Positions 32,363 to 43,301 of a DNA stretch of 64,000 bases are shown here, piece after piece; the stretch's first letter is position 1, and every line of letters starts with the position of its first letter. The stretch spans positions 1,385,545,723 through 1,385,609,722 of the forward strand of contig OX336388.2 in NCBI GenBank assembly GCA_946902985.2. The letters are read 5' to 3'. Below the pieces are notes generated by a model that was not told the DNA's origin, searched no databases, and saw only the letters and a program-made list of their open reading frames with translations. Source of the stretch: Meconema thalassinum. Its lineage: Eukaryota > Arthropoda > Insecta > Orthoptera > Tettigoniidae. The position numbers and the translations under genes were made by a program.

Positions 32363-34799
32363 TGGTGTATTCTTTGAATACACGGTACGAGAGATATAAT
32401 GTCTATTGCTCTTTGCATGTTCATTTCTTCCTTCCTCTTTGCCAAACACCAACAGTGATCATCTGTTTTCTCCTTGTTGGGTATATCTCTCATGTCTTCA
32501 TAAGTATGTTTCAGATATATAACTTCTGTGATCCACCTAGCGCCATCTAGTAGCAAACCTCTGAAGCTACTCAATTCCTCATCGTGCAAGAGGACTTACT
32601 TATCCATTTGGCTACCAGATCTCGTTACTATCGTCAGCTATTTTCTCCTTGAGCAAGAGGACTACGTCTACTGTTTCACTCACCATGCTGCGCTAATATC
32701 GCCTACTATCAACTCTTAGAAGACCATCCATCAAGAAGAAAATTATTTTTTGCTAAGTTGGTTATGCTGATATGTATACCTTTTGTTTCCTACCCCCACT
32801 CTCTCCCCTTCCTAGGACCTTCCGTGCTTCGTTGAGCTGCTCTCACTTCTTAGTCGGCAGTCGTAGTAATCAGTTAAGGCTCAACCAGAGCCAGCCTCCT
32901 GACCTAACGAGGCACCTTTTTTAAATTCCACGCCATGTTGGAACTTTAAGCATCAGTGAGGAACTTCACCTTCGCCATGCAACAAAGATAAGTACCTGCT
33001 TCAAGTTTTAACCTCATCTTCATGATTTTACCTACCACATGCTTTTAACTATCTTTTATAGGCAGTGTGAAATTACTTATTTTGGGGCAAAATCATCCTC
33101 CGCGGGATTTTCCATGTTGAGCTTTTGTTTAATCAAGCTAATCTTAGTGAAAGCAGCATTTCTTATGCTTGCCAAATGAGAAATCTTCTCACTACGCGGG
33201 ATATTATCTAATACCCACTGTCTGTAATTTACCAAGCAAGTTCCTCCGCTGGATTTACATTAGCCCCATCTTACTACTAAGATTGTTCTGGAACTTTCCA
33301 GATTCGGTACTCAATCTACGAGTCCTGCCGTCATGTATTTCTCACGTACTTGGGAGAATTCTGTTTAAAACTAAATTACTACAATAGTGAATTTTCGTCC
33401 ACCGCTGGAACATTCTATGGCGCATTTAATTGTAAATCACAACTGTTTCAAGAAATAGACTCTCACTTATATAGTGCAATCAGTTCTTCCTATAATTGCA
33501 ATAACTTTCTTTTCCACAACCTTTGTGTCTCCACAGTGAACATTTCATATGTTTCAATGAACTATAGTGCAAACCAGTGCTTGCTCAACTTTTCTACCGC
33601 GTCGCGATCGTTCGCTTATATTCAAATAAGGCCATGAACATTTTCCTCAATTCCCATTTCTCTTTCCTAAACCTCTCACTAACAATCTGCAATAAACTTT
33701 TAATCTAGGTCTATTCCAATAAGGTGTCATTCCAAGAAGTGCCCTTCCATTTTTGTTGGTTTATCATTAAGTATCTCTGTATAATTTTTGTGATACGTGT
33801 CTAGCACACGTTTCAAATTTACCTTGTTCCTCACTTCAAAATCAGGGAAAACAATTCTCTAAACTCTTGAGCGAGTCATGTTCAGGTTTCACGAAATGGA
33901 AACTGCCCCATTTTTCTCGTGATTCCTAATTAAACATAGGAAGTCTAGAAACTTCTTTTTCACTTTCTCCAGGTTACACTGTAAGTGACCTGCCCTTTTT
34001 GTATAATTCTCATATATTAATTCTGTATAAATATAAGAAGTTGTAGGAACTTCTATTTCATTTTTCACGTTGTTATTATTGTTATTTTCAAAGTTGTCAC
34101 TTTCTCTAGAACATTCTCTCCAGAATTTCTTAAGGTGCACTTTTTGTACTTCAATTCACGTTCAAGCTTTAATTATTTTATTGCTCATTTGTTGAAATCT
34201 TATAAAGATTTTAGAAACATGTAAGGTTTGAAACCTTAAAAATTGTCAATTGCCTGGAGCAACCGTTTAATGTTGTCGGAGGTCTGCGACCTCAAATTGC
34301 TAATAAGATTAAAAAATATTTATTTGTTAAAAAGATCAATTAATCCTGAATTGTTAAATAAATTAAATATTTGTTTTTGGATTCATCATTTCTCTGATAC
34401 TACAGTTAGGCAGGATCCTGGCTTTCCTAGCTCTTCCTAGGTTTATGCCCTCGTTCATATACAATAAATCGTTTGCTCTCAGTCTTGTCAGACCATCACC
34501 CTTCCCTATAGTACTTTCATTCGTGCTTGGGAGGAAATACACTACAGGCTCTCTCTGGCAAACTGCCCAAGTCTTAGCTGCGGTTCCCGTCAGCCTCGAC
34601 CAAGCTCGTTCCTATGTTAGATATCAGGAGGTTAAGTTTCTGTGGCAATCGCCTTTAAGTGTGTTTAACACTAAACTTATATTTTTGTGGGACTCTCCTC
34701 CTATTTTTCTATCCTTCTTTTCCAAATCCCAAATCTACTTCCTTCCCTTAATCATCTTCCCTTGGTGGGTGGGTTATTCCCTAGCCTATAATCTACCCA
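32363..34799 (+). repeat. BEL 5' LTR (2437 bp)
   Basis: Nearly identical to 38834-41271. It is pyrimidine-rich on the plus strand, so several frames look open by composition alone. A repeated antisense frame (32589 leftwards) is present in both LTRs and matches nothing I know. Confidence 0.95.
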
Positions 34800-34804
34800 A
34801 AATT

Positions 34805-34822
34805 TGGTACCAGAAATCCGGG
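34805..34822 (+). promoter_or_regulatory. Putative BEL primer-binding site
   Basis: TGGTACCAGAAATCCGGG starts 5 nt after the LTR. TGG is the complement of a tRNA 3' CCA end. The tRNA identity is not established. Confidence 0.5.
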
Positions 34823-35064
34823 AGAGTCCATTTGCTATGTCCATTGTTTGTAAAGTGTCATTTGACAATACTTTGCATATTTCTAATATCTCCTTTGGAT
34901 CTTTCAGCTATATCTACGTCATGCAAAGCCTGTGAACGGGAAAGAGGCCGCTCCTGTCTCCTTTGGGGTGTCCTGTTCTTTCTACTCTTTCGCTGTTGCC
35001 AATTTGACAGCATCTTCAAGGTTCTACAGTTTCGTGAGTTGTATTTCAATTTATTCTCTTCATC

Positions 35065-38000
35065 ATGGCTCCTACTGAAAAAGATGAAACTCTCATTGCT
35101 AGACGTTCTTCTTATAAAGGGCAACTCACTAGATTCCGAAATTTTATCAACAAGTTAAATCCCGCCGAGTGTGATTTAGATATCTTAACACATCGCCTTA
35201 AGCTGTACGAACGGTCTTATGATTATTATGACCAAATTCAAACCGAGATTGAATCCGCTTGCCCAGAACTCCAATCGGATCGGGACGAGGTCGAACCCTT
35301 GTACTTTGAAGGAATTGCAAAGGCCCACCAACTGATTCGCAATATCTCAGAACCGGACACTAGGGTCATCAATCCGGCCCAGTTCGCACCCGCTTCAGTT
35401 CACAAGAACAAACCGAAACCGTTACTTCCCAAGATAAGCCTACCGCACTTCTCAGGCAAGGAAGGTGAATGGTATTCTTTTTACGAACTTTACTGCTCCC
35501 TAATTCATGAAAATATCGAGATCCCAGACATACATAAATTTTACTACCTCCGCACTTCTTTGGAATCTGAGGCCTTGACCTTGGTGGAGTCACTGCCTTT
35601 AAGCGCAGACAACTACCACATCGCCTTTAATCTCCTTAAAGAGAGATATGGCAATTTACGGTTGAGTGTCGCTCGTCATATCCGCTGTCTCTTCAACTTA
35701 CCGGCCGTCAAACCTAATGACGTCACATCTTTAAGAGACCTCTTAGATTCTATGCAGTTAAATGTCAGAGCGTTATACCAACTAAAACAGCCTGTCCAAA
35801 CATGGGACACCATACTTATTCACCTAGCTACATCAAGATTCGATTTTTCGACACTGAAGGCCTGGGAGATCGAACTCGCCTGCAACAAGGAACATTCGTT
35901 CGAACACCTTATCTCGTTTCTCAACAGTCGATGTCAATTCCTTACAGCACTCGCATTTCAGTGCGAAAAGGTCGAAACGAATCCTCAGTGTCAAATTTTT
36001 GAAAAAAAACTTGCTTCTTCAAAGGGACATCAGCCCCCATTTGTCGAAAACAAACAAACCCGTTCTTCTTTCAATCATTCAAGAGAAGATATCAGGCCGC
36101 TTAACAAATCGTTAAAATGCACGCTCTGTAAAAAGCTTCATACATTGTATTTGTGCAAATCCTTTAAAGAATTGTCTGTCGAAGATCGAAGGAAGTTTGT
36201 GTTGAATAGCAAACATTGTTTTAATTGCTTGTCACCTAAGCATTCTTCTTCGAACTGTACGTCATCAAATCTCTGTTTCCATTGTAAAAAACCGCATCAT
36301 TCTTTATTGCACGTTCACGATAAATCGAGGTCATCAGTACCTGCCTCTTCAAGCTCCATGCAGAGCAGCTCCGAACAAACTAATGCTTCTTCCTGCATTT
36401 CTAATGCCGAACCTTCTCACAGTGCGCAAACCCTTTTGACCACTGTACAATTTGAAATCCAAGATAGATTTGGAAATTGGTTTAGAACCCGTGGTCTTCT
36501 CGATTCCGCTTCAACGCACAACTTTGTTTCGCAATCGTTGATTAAAAAACTAGGTCTTTCGTCATCGCCTACTTCTATCAATGTGACCGGCATTGACAAT
36601 TTGAAAACTCAAGTTTTGCAGTCTTCAAAATTGAAAATCAGAGACGTTTGCCAAAGAAACACCAATCTTAATTTAAACTGTCTCATTCTTACCAGTATTG
36701 GCAAGGACACTCCAAGTCACTCTATCAATACCTCCGGATTAAAGATTCCTTCGCACTTAAGGTTAGCCGATCCTCAGTTTAATGCTCAAGGTCCCATTGA
36801 TGTGCTTTTCAGTGCCAATGTTTTTTGGAATTGCATTCGCAAACAAACACGCAAGTTATCTTCAACCGTGGTCGCTAGAGACACCGATTTTGGTTGGGTT
36901 ATCACTGGTGAAATTAAACATACCAGTGTTCAAACCAAAACGCAATGTCATTTCGTCACAGCTGACATAAATCCCATTTCTGAAAAAGAGAACGCTCATG
37001 TTTCAAATCTCAATATTTTTGAAAACCACTTGTCGAAACGATGTCTCATCGTGAACAACTGCGCTACCCCTGTAAGTTGTTTAAATGGCTTTTCCTTCTT
37101 CCCGCACAAGATGGCCATTCAAGTTCGCCTTGCTTTGTGTTATTTCGTCTATCTTCTTATGTCATTTTTTATAGCAGTTAATTGCTTAAACTATTCCTCG
37201 AAAACTATCTTCCCCTTGTGTAAAACCATGGCTATCAGTCACCATCACTTTGCTGTACGCTATGTTTCACTTCTTTCGTTATGTAGAAGGATGGCCACGG
37301 CCAGCTCCTCCCCCCTTCCTCGCAATTGGAAGTCGCTCATGAAACCGATTGAAACTCTGAATTCTATAGCATCTAGAATAACTATTCTTATGCATAACCT
37401 TCTTCTCAATGTCCCAGCTTGTCTTCTTTGCTCGGAAGAATTAAGCTTCTTTTTGTTGAAAATTGTCCGATTTCGTGATCCTCTCAATTATGCGAAATTG
37501 ATTTCCTACTTTATTTCATATAGCTTTAAATTGCTTTTTCATGTCCAAGTTATGATTGACTGCATGCCGTCCAAACTGAATATCTGCTTTAAGTTACAGC
37601 TGATTCAGCTAGTGTGTGTGTACTCCGAACTGCTTGTTTTTCAAACCTGTTTGTTTACAAGCCTGAATAACGCCAAGTTGTTGTTTATTTCCTGTATGAT
37701 TGCCAAAGGTCAAAACAAGTTTCTCTTATCTCAACTTTGGCTGATTGCCAAGCATTGTCTGGCGAGTTGCTACTATAAGTACAGAAGCCGTTTACCTACT
37801 TCCCAAAATAAACTTGTTCCGCTTAAGGACTCTGTCAGCCATTTATATGTCTTATCTCGTTGTACTATGTGTGTCAAGGCCGTGCTTGTTTACGTCCCTC
37901 ACTTACTCACGCTCGTATCTTACAATTGCTTCGATCCCTGTTTCAAAACTTCGTTGCGTATTTCTCACGCGCGTATGTATTGCAATTTGCTTGCATATTT

Positions 38001-39021
38001 TGCGATCTTAATGTTCATTGATGAACAAACTTGTTTTTTCTCGACGTCACATTCGATGTGGTTTTGTATTCATACTTATCATGTCCCGGTTTTCGTTGAC
38101 TTAAGTATTTTTCTGAGTAAACCCTTTGATACTCATTATAACTTGAGGTTATTATTTATGGCTACTCGTTTGTTACCTATGGCGTTCTTGCTTTCTACTC
38201 GCATAGTTCCTTTGTTTATTTGGTATATTCTTGTCCTGAATAGATGTACTTGTTTCTATACGCTTTGTTTAAACTTGTCAATTCTCCTTTTGCATTGTAT
38301 CGCAATCTTTACTAGTGCTTTATTTCCCTCAGCTTCTAGTTATTTCGTGATTGAAAGTGTTGATAATCCTCGCCTCTTAACTCCGCTTTCCAATGACCCT
38401 GATAACCTCCTTCCACTTACACCTGGTCGCTTCCTTACACGCACTTCTCTCTCTGCCCCTCCTCCCCTTCCTAATTCTTTCAGGGATTTTGATATACCTA
38501 TCACTTGGTGTAAACTTGAAGCCCTCCGTAATTCTTTTTGGAAGAGGTGGGACTTGGAATATTTAACTTCCTTGCAACGGAGGCAGAAGTGGTTTCTTTC
38601 CAGTCCCGACATCAAAGTGGGAGACTTGGTCTTAGTTAGGGATGTTTCACCCCCCCTAGTCTGGCCTTTTCGAAAAGTGACTAAGTGTTACTCTGGAAGA
38701 GATAGGAGAGTCAGGGTATTCAGAGTCTTGACCACTAATGGTCAGATCATAAGACCACTTCTCTTCAATTACTGTATTACTCTTAAATGTGTAACTGCTT
38801 TCTTGCTCGCTGTTGGTGTCTGTCCCCCCAGTATGGTGTATTCTTTGAATACACGGTACGAGAGATATAATGTCTATTGCTCTTTGCATGTTCATTTCTT
38901 CCTTCCTCTTTGCCAAACACCAACAGTGATCATCTGTTTTCTCCTTGTTGGGTATATCTCTCATGTCTTCATAAGTATGTTTCAGATATATAACTTCTGT
39001 GATCCACCTAGCGCCATCTAG
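35065..39021 (+). CDS. BEL/Pao Gag-protease fused to an unknown hydrophobic region and an integrase C-terminal tail
   Basis: 1318 codons from ATG at 35065, no interruption. Residues ~1-110: coiled N-terminal Gag. ~120-310: Gag domain (LPKISLPHFSGKEGEWYSF). ~350-416: zinc-knuckle cysteines (CTLCKKLH, HCFNC, CFHCKKPHH). ~476-490: aspartic protease motif LLDSAST. ~606: DTDFGWVITGEI, the conserved block before RT. From ~650 to ~1095, where RT, RNase H and the integrase core should be, there are ~445 codons rich in L, F, C, S and Y with several membrane-like stretches and no known motif. From ~1099 the BEL integrase C-terminus returns (LTPGRFL, WKRWDLEYLTSLQRR, VGDLVLVRD). The last 63 codons lie in the 3' LTR. 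The strand is pyrimidine-rich, which favours long open frames and hydrophobic codons, so the middle may be non-functional filler. Gag could still be functional. Confidence 0.85.
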   Translation: MAPTEKDETLIARRSSYKGQLTRFRNFINKLNPAECDLDILTHRLKLYERSYDYYDQIQTEIESACPELQSDRDEVEPLYFEGIAKAHQLIRNISEPDTRVINPAQFAPASVHKNKPKPLLPKISLPHFSGKEGEWYSFYELYCSLIHENIEIPDIHKFYYLRTSLESEALTLVESLPLSADNYHIAFNLLKERYGNLRLSVARHIRCLFNLPAVKPNDVTSLRDLLDSMQLNVRALYQLKQPVQTWDTILIHLATSRFDFSTLKAWEIELACNKEHSFEHLISFLNSRCQFLTALAFQCEKVETNPQCQIFEKKLASSKGHQPPFVENKQTRSSFNHSREDIRPLNKSLKCTLCKKLHTLYLCKSFKELSVEDRRKFVLNSKHCFNCLSPKHSSSNCTSSNLCFHCKKPHHSLLHVHDKSRSSVPASSSSMQSSSEQTNASSCISNAEPSHSAQTLLTTVQFEIQDRFGNWFRTRGLLDSASTHNFVSQSLIKKLGLSSSPTSINVTGIDNLKTQVLQSSKLKIRDVCQRNTNLNLNCLILTSIGKDTPSHSINTSGLKIPSHLRLADPQFNAQGPIDVLFSANVFWNCIRKQTRKLSSTVVARDTDFGWVITGEIKHTSVQTKTQCHFVTADINPISEKENAHVSNLNIFENHLSKRCLIVNNCATPVSCLNGFSFFPHKMAIQVRLALCYFVYLLMSFFIAVNCLNYSSKTIFPLCKTMAISHHHFAVRYVSLLSLCRRMATASSSPLPRNWKSLMKPIETLNSIASRITILMHNLLLNVPACLLCSEELSFFLLKIVRFRDPLNYAKLISYFISYSFKLLFHVQVMIDCMPSKLNICFKLQLIQLVCVYSELLVFQTCLFTSLNNAKLLFISCMIAKGQNKFLLSQLWLIAKHCLASCYYKYRSRLPTSQNKLVPLKDSVSHLYVLSRCTMCVKAVLVYVPHLLTLVSYNCFDPCFKTSLRISHARMYCNLLAYFAILMFIDEQTCFFSTSHSMWFCIHTYHVPVFVDLSIFLSKPFDTHYNLRLLFMATRLLPMAFLLSTRIVPLFIWYILVLNRCTCFYTLCLNLSILLLHCIAIFTSALFPSASSYFVIESVDNPRLLTPLSNDPDNLLPLTPGRFLTRTSLSAPPPLPNSFRDFDIPITWCKLEALRNSFWKRWDLEYLTSLQRRQKWFLSSPDIKVGDLVLVRDVSPPLVWPFRKVTKCYSGRDRRVRVFRVLTTNGQIIRPLLFNYCITLKCVTAFLLAVGVCPPSMVYSLNTRYERYNVYCSLHVHFFLPLCQTPTVIICFLLVGYISHVFISMFQIYNFCDPPSAI

Positions 39022-41271
39022 TAGCAAACCTCTGAAGCTACTCAATTCCTCATCGTGCAAGAGGACTTACTTATCCATTTGGCTACCAGATCTCGTTACT
39101 ATCGTCAGCTATTTTCTCCTTGAGCAAGAGGACTACGTCTACTGTTTCACTCACCATGCTGCGCTAATATCGCCTACTATCAACTCTTAGAAGACCATCC
39201 ATCAAGAAGAAAATTATTTTTTGCTAAGTTGGTTATGCTGATATGTATACCTTTTGTTTCCTACCCCCACTCTCTCCCCTTCCTAGGACCTTCCGTGCTT
39301 CGTTGAGCTGCTCTCACTTCTTAGTCGGCAGTCGTAGTAATCAGTTAAGGCTCAACCAGAGCCAGCCTCCTGACCTAACGAGGCACCTTTTTTAAATTCC
39401 ACGCCATGTTGGAACTTTAAGCATCAGTGAGGAACTTCACCTTCGCCATGCAACAAAGATAAGTACCTGCTTCAAGTTTTAACCTCATCTTCATGATTTT
39501 ACCTACCACATGCTTTTAACTATCTTTTATAGGCAGTGTGAAATTACTTATTTTGGGGCAAAATCATCCTCCGCGGGATTTTCCATGTTGAGCTTTTGTT
39601 TAATCAAGCTAATCTTAGTGAAAGCAACATTTCTTATGCTTGCCAAATGAGAAATCTTCTCACTACGCGGGATATTATCTAATACCCACTGTCTGTAATT
39701 TACCAAGCAAGTTCCTCCGCTGGATTTACATTAGCCCCATCTTACTACTAAGATTGTTCTGGAACTTTCCAGATTCGGTACTCAATCTACGAGTCCTGCC
39801 GTCATGTATTTCTCACGTACTTGGGAGAATTCTGTTTAAAACTAAATTACTACAATAGTGAATTTTCGTCCACCGCTGGAACATTCTATGGCGCATTTAA
39901 TTGTAAATCACAACTGTTTCAAGAAATAGACTCTCACTTATATAGTGCAATCAGTTCTTCCTATAATTGCAATAACTTTCTTTTCCACAACCTTTGTGTC
40001 TCCACAGTGAACATTTCATATGTTTCAATGAACTATAGTGCAAACCAGTGCTTGCTCAACTTTTCTACCGCGTCGCGATCGTTCGCTTATATTCAAATAA
40101 GGCCATGAACATTTTCCTCAATTCCCATTTCTCTTTCCTAAACCTCTCACTAACAATCTGCAATAAACTTTTAATCTAGGTCTATTCCAATAAGGTGTCA
40201 TTCCAAGAAGTGCCCTTCCATTTTTGTTGGTTTATCATTAAGTATCTCTGTATAATTTTTGTGATACGTGTCTAGCACACGTTTCAAATTTACCTTGTTC
40301 CTCACTTCAAAATCAGGGAAAACAATTCTCTAAACTCTTGAGCGAGTCATGTTCAGGTTTCACGAAATGGAAACTGCCCCATTTTTCTCGTGATTCCTAA
40401 TTAAACATAGGAAGTCTAGAAACTTCTTTTTCACTTTCTCCAGGTTTCACTGTAAGTGACCTGCCCTTTTTGTATAATTCTCATATATTAATTCTGTATA
40501 AATATAAGAAGTTGTAGGAACTTCTATTTCATTTTTCACGTTGTTATTATTGTTATTTTCAAAGTTGTCACTTTCTCTAGAACATTCTCTCCAGAATTTA
40601 TTAAGGTGCACTTTTTGTACTTCAATTCACGTTCAAGCTTTAATTATTTTATTGCTCATTTGTTGAAATCTTATAAAGATTTTAGAAACATGTAAGGTTT
40701 GAAACCTTAAAAATTGTCAATTGCCTGGAGCAACCGTTTAATGTTGTCGGAGGTCTGCGACCTCAAATTGCTAATAAGATTAAAAAATATTTATTTGTTA
40801 AAAAGATCAATTAATCCTGAATTGTTAAATAAATTAAATATTTGTTTTTGGATTCATCATTTCTCTGATACTACAGTTAGGCAGGATCCTGGCTTTCCTA
40901 GCTCTTCCTAGGTTTATGCCCTCGTTCATATACAATAAATCGTTTGCTCTCAGTCTTGTCAGACCATCACCCTTCCCTATAGTACTTTCATTCGTGCTTG
41001 GGAGGAAATACACTACAGGCTCTCTCTGGCAAACTGCCCAAGTCTTAGCTGCGGTTCCCGTCAGCCTCGACCAAGCTCGTTCCTATGTTAGATATCAGGA
41101 GGTTAAGTTTCTGTGGCAATCGCCTTTAAGTGTGTTTAACACTAAACTTATTATTTTTGTGGGACTCTCCTCCTATTTTTCTATCCTTCTTTTCCAAATC
41201 CCAAATCTACTTCCTTCCCTTAATCATCTTCCCTTGGTGGGTGGGTTATTCCCTAGCCTATAATCTACCCA
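38834..41271 (+). repeat. BEL 3' LTR (2438 bp)
   Basis: Partner of 32363-34799, with one extra base near 41152. No clear polypurine tract precedes it; the bases before it are pyrimidine-rich (CTGTCCCCCCAGTA). Confidence 0.95.
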
Positions 41272-41336
41272 GAGGGAAAAGTGACATATTTCTGTACCTG
41301 CATTTTGGGGGATTTTATATATCAACGTGAGTCAGA

Positions 41337-43283
41337 ATGAGTGATTCAGAAGACGATATGTTACTACGTAGTAAAAAACAGCTAGGGAGTAAGATGACGA
41401 AGGAGAAAGAGGATGAAGCGCGTAGTAAGTTAGTAGAGGAAGGTGAAAGCAGCACAGGGATGATGTCGGAGTTAAATCCCAGTAATGATGGTGAGAAAGA
41501 AAGTCCGGGAGATATGAAGAGCATGTTTTCGAGTCTTATACATGTATTAAATACGAAATTTGATCAAAACAGTAAAGAAATTAGTAGTAAACTAAACGAT
41601 AAATTGGAGGAAAACATTAGGGAAATTAAAGAAAGTAATAAAGAACTTAACAGTAAATTGGATCAAAACAGTAAAGAAATTAGTAGTAAACTAAACGATA
41701 AATTGGAGGAAAACAGTAGGGAAATTAAAGAAAGTAATAAAGAACTTAACAGTAAATTGGATCAAAACAGTAAGGAGATGGATAAAAGATTTGAGCAAAT
41801 TAAGGGTGAAATCAGGGGTGTGATGGAAGAGAAGACGAAAGAAATCCTAGCTGACATGGAGAGTAGATTGAGGAGGGTGCAAGATGAACTTGAGAGTAAA
41901 ATAAGTAAGCAAGCTGAGGAATCTAAAGAGTTAATACAGCTAGAGACGAAGCAAATTAAGAAACAATTGGGAGGAGAAATTGAAAAAGTTCAGAGTACAG
42001 CTATGGAGGTTAAAGAACAGCTGGGGGGAGAAATTAAAAACCTTAAGGGAGTAACAACGGAAATTAAAGAACAGCTGGGCGGCAAAATCGATAAGGTTCA
42101 AGCAGAAATTAGTAAAGAAGTTGAAAATTTGAAGAAACAGAGTAAGGAAAGTATAAGTAAAATTCAAGAAACACAGGATAGGCTGAATGATAAAGTTGAA
42201 GCAACAGATGGGAGCATAAACGCAAAAGTTAGTAGTATGGAGAAACGAGCAGAGGAGAAAATTGTCGAGCTTGAAAATAAATTAAAGTCTAGAATAAGAC
42301 AAGAAGCAGGTCAGAGTCGAACGACATATATGAATAGTACGCATAAAGAAATAGAGTTAGGGAAATTTAGCAATCGGCAAGGATGCCCCATGGAGTTTCT
42401 AAATACTATTGAAGTGAGGTTTAAAGAAAGATTGGAGGACGGAAACATCGAATGGTGTAATGTTGTTGAAATATTAGAACAGGCCTTCGTAGGGGAAACC
42501 AAAAACTGGTTTGCAGTTTATAGGGACGGTTTTGAAGATATCACAGACTTCAGACATAAATTTTGTGATAAGTTTTGGAGTGAGAGCATACAATCACGGT
42601 ATCGTGAGGGAATCGTGTGCGGAAAATACAACGCAAGGGGTAATCTCAATATGACGGAGTATTTCCTGGGGCAAGTGTTGGTTTGTAAATACTTGGATGG
42701 ACTGAGAGAGGAAAAAGATGTGGTAAGGCTCCTGTTAAGGCATTTCCCTTACCGAATCAAAGAGGCGGCATGCATACAAAATGTAAAAACTGTCACGCAA
42801 GTAGAGAGCCTACTAGGTACCTTTGATGCGCTAGGGAAAGGTTCAAGTGAAGAAACAGTCACTAGAAACCAGGGCAATTATAACAATCAGTCTCAGGATG
42901 CAAGAAATCAAGGAACGCAGGGAAACAGTGGCGAAGGAGGCAATTATCAAAATAGGGGTCAGAGTGGAAACAATTACCAAAACCGGGGTAATAATTTTGT
43001 GACGCCCTATCAAAACAGGAATAATTACTCGCAAGGCAGGAATTATGATTCGCGAGGAAATCAAGGTAGGGGTAATGATGGACGCAGCGGCCACGGACAG
43101 GGTAACTACGGTAATAACCCTAATGTTAATCAGAACCGAGGATATGGGAGAGGTAATCCCGTAGGTAATAATGAAAATAGTAACCTACAGAATGTGAATA
43201 GTAATAGCCAGACGAGCGTTGCGACCACTTGTGAAGGTAGAGACAATAATAGTAATTTAAACGCGAGCCAGACTGCATCATAA
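41337..43283 (+). CDS. Gypsy Gag with long coiled coil, no zinc knuckle
   Basis: 648 codons from ATG at 41337. Residues ~55-320 form a Lys/Glu/Asn-rich coiled coil that includes a 33-residue unit repeated in tandem (99 bp; starts at 41562, 41661 and, in part, 41760). Residues ~335-500 resemble a Ty3-type capsid domain (MEFLNTIEVRF, NWFAVYRDGFEDITDF). Residues ~505-630 are Asn/Gly/Gln/Arg-rich with repeated NYQNRG and may bind RNA in place of the missing CX2CX4HX4C knuckle. The frame is intact. It ends at 43283, overlapping the -1 pol frame. Translated Gag would form the particle. Confidence 0.9.
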   Translation: MSDSEDDMLLRSKKQLGSKMTKEKEDEARSKLVEEGESSTGMMSELNPSNDGEKESPGDMKSMFSSLIHVLNTKFDQNSKEISSKLNDKLEENIREIKESNKELNSKLDQNSKEISSKLNDKLEENSREIKESNKELNSKLDQNSKEMDKRFEQIKGEIRGVMEEKTKEILADMESRLRRVQDELESKISKQAEESKELIQLETKQIKKQLGGEIEKVQSTAMEVKEQLGGEIKNLKGVTTEIKEQLGGKIDKVQAEISKEVENLKKQSKESISKIQETQDRLNDKVEATDGSINAKVSSMEKRAEEKIVELENKLKSRIRQEAGQSRTTYMNSTHKEIELGKFSNRQGCPMEFLNTIEVRFKERLEDGNIEWCNVVEILEQAFVGETKNWFAVYRDGFEDITDFRHKFCDKFWSESIQSRYREGIVCGKYNARGNLNMTEYFLGQVLVCKYLDGLREEKDVVRLLLRHFPYRIKEAACIQNVKTVTQVESLLGTFDALGKGSSEETVTRNQGNYNNQSQDARNQGTQGNSGEGGNYQNRGQSGNNYQNRGNNFVTPYQNRNNYSQGRNYDSRGNQGRGNDGRSGHGQGNYGNNPNVNQNRGYGRGNPVGNNENSNLQNVNSNSQTSVATTCEGRDNNSNLNASQTAS

Positions 43284-43301
43284 GGTCAGGATCTCAGTCT
43301 G
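43256..43301 (+). promoter_or_regulatory. -1 programmed ribosomal frameshift signal
   Basis: TTTAAAC (43256-43262) lies in the gag frame as T-TTA-AAC, the standard slippery heptamer. A 6-nt spacer follows, then CAGACTG (43269-43275) paired with CAGTCTG (43295-43301) around a 19-nt loop. The -1 frame opens only just upstream (TAA at 43253-43255) and runs into pol, so slippage here gives Gag-Pol. Spacing and frame are as expected for retroelement frameshifting. Confidence 0.85.

Larger units (their letters stand above)
32363..41271 (+). mobile_element. BEL/Pao LTR retrotransposon derivative lacking RT, nested in the Gypsy leader
   Basis: LTRs 32363-34799 and 38834-41271 start TGGTGTATTC and end TACCCA, with a 5-bp duplication GAGGG (32358-32362 and 41272-41276). 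I count three substitutions and one 1-nt indel between the LTRs (by eye), so insertion was very recent and later than the Gypsy insertion. The interior (4.0 kb) has a single long frame with Gag and protease but no RT, RNase H or integrase core. It must have been copied by proteins supplied from another BEL element. Confidence 0.95.

Noticed and set aside
32137..32589. Antisense 150-codon frame in the LTR (also at 38656-39060)
   Set aside because: It crosses the Gypsy/BEL boundary in the first copy, so most of it cannot be one gene. The part in both LTRs has no known domain.
34445..35158. 237-codon frame across the BEL 5' LTR end and leader
   Set aside because: It overlaps the LTR and gag start in another frame, is repeated in part in the 3' LTR, and the strand is pyrimidine-rich, which removes stops by composition.
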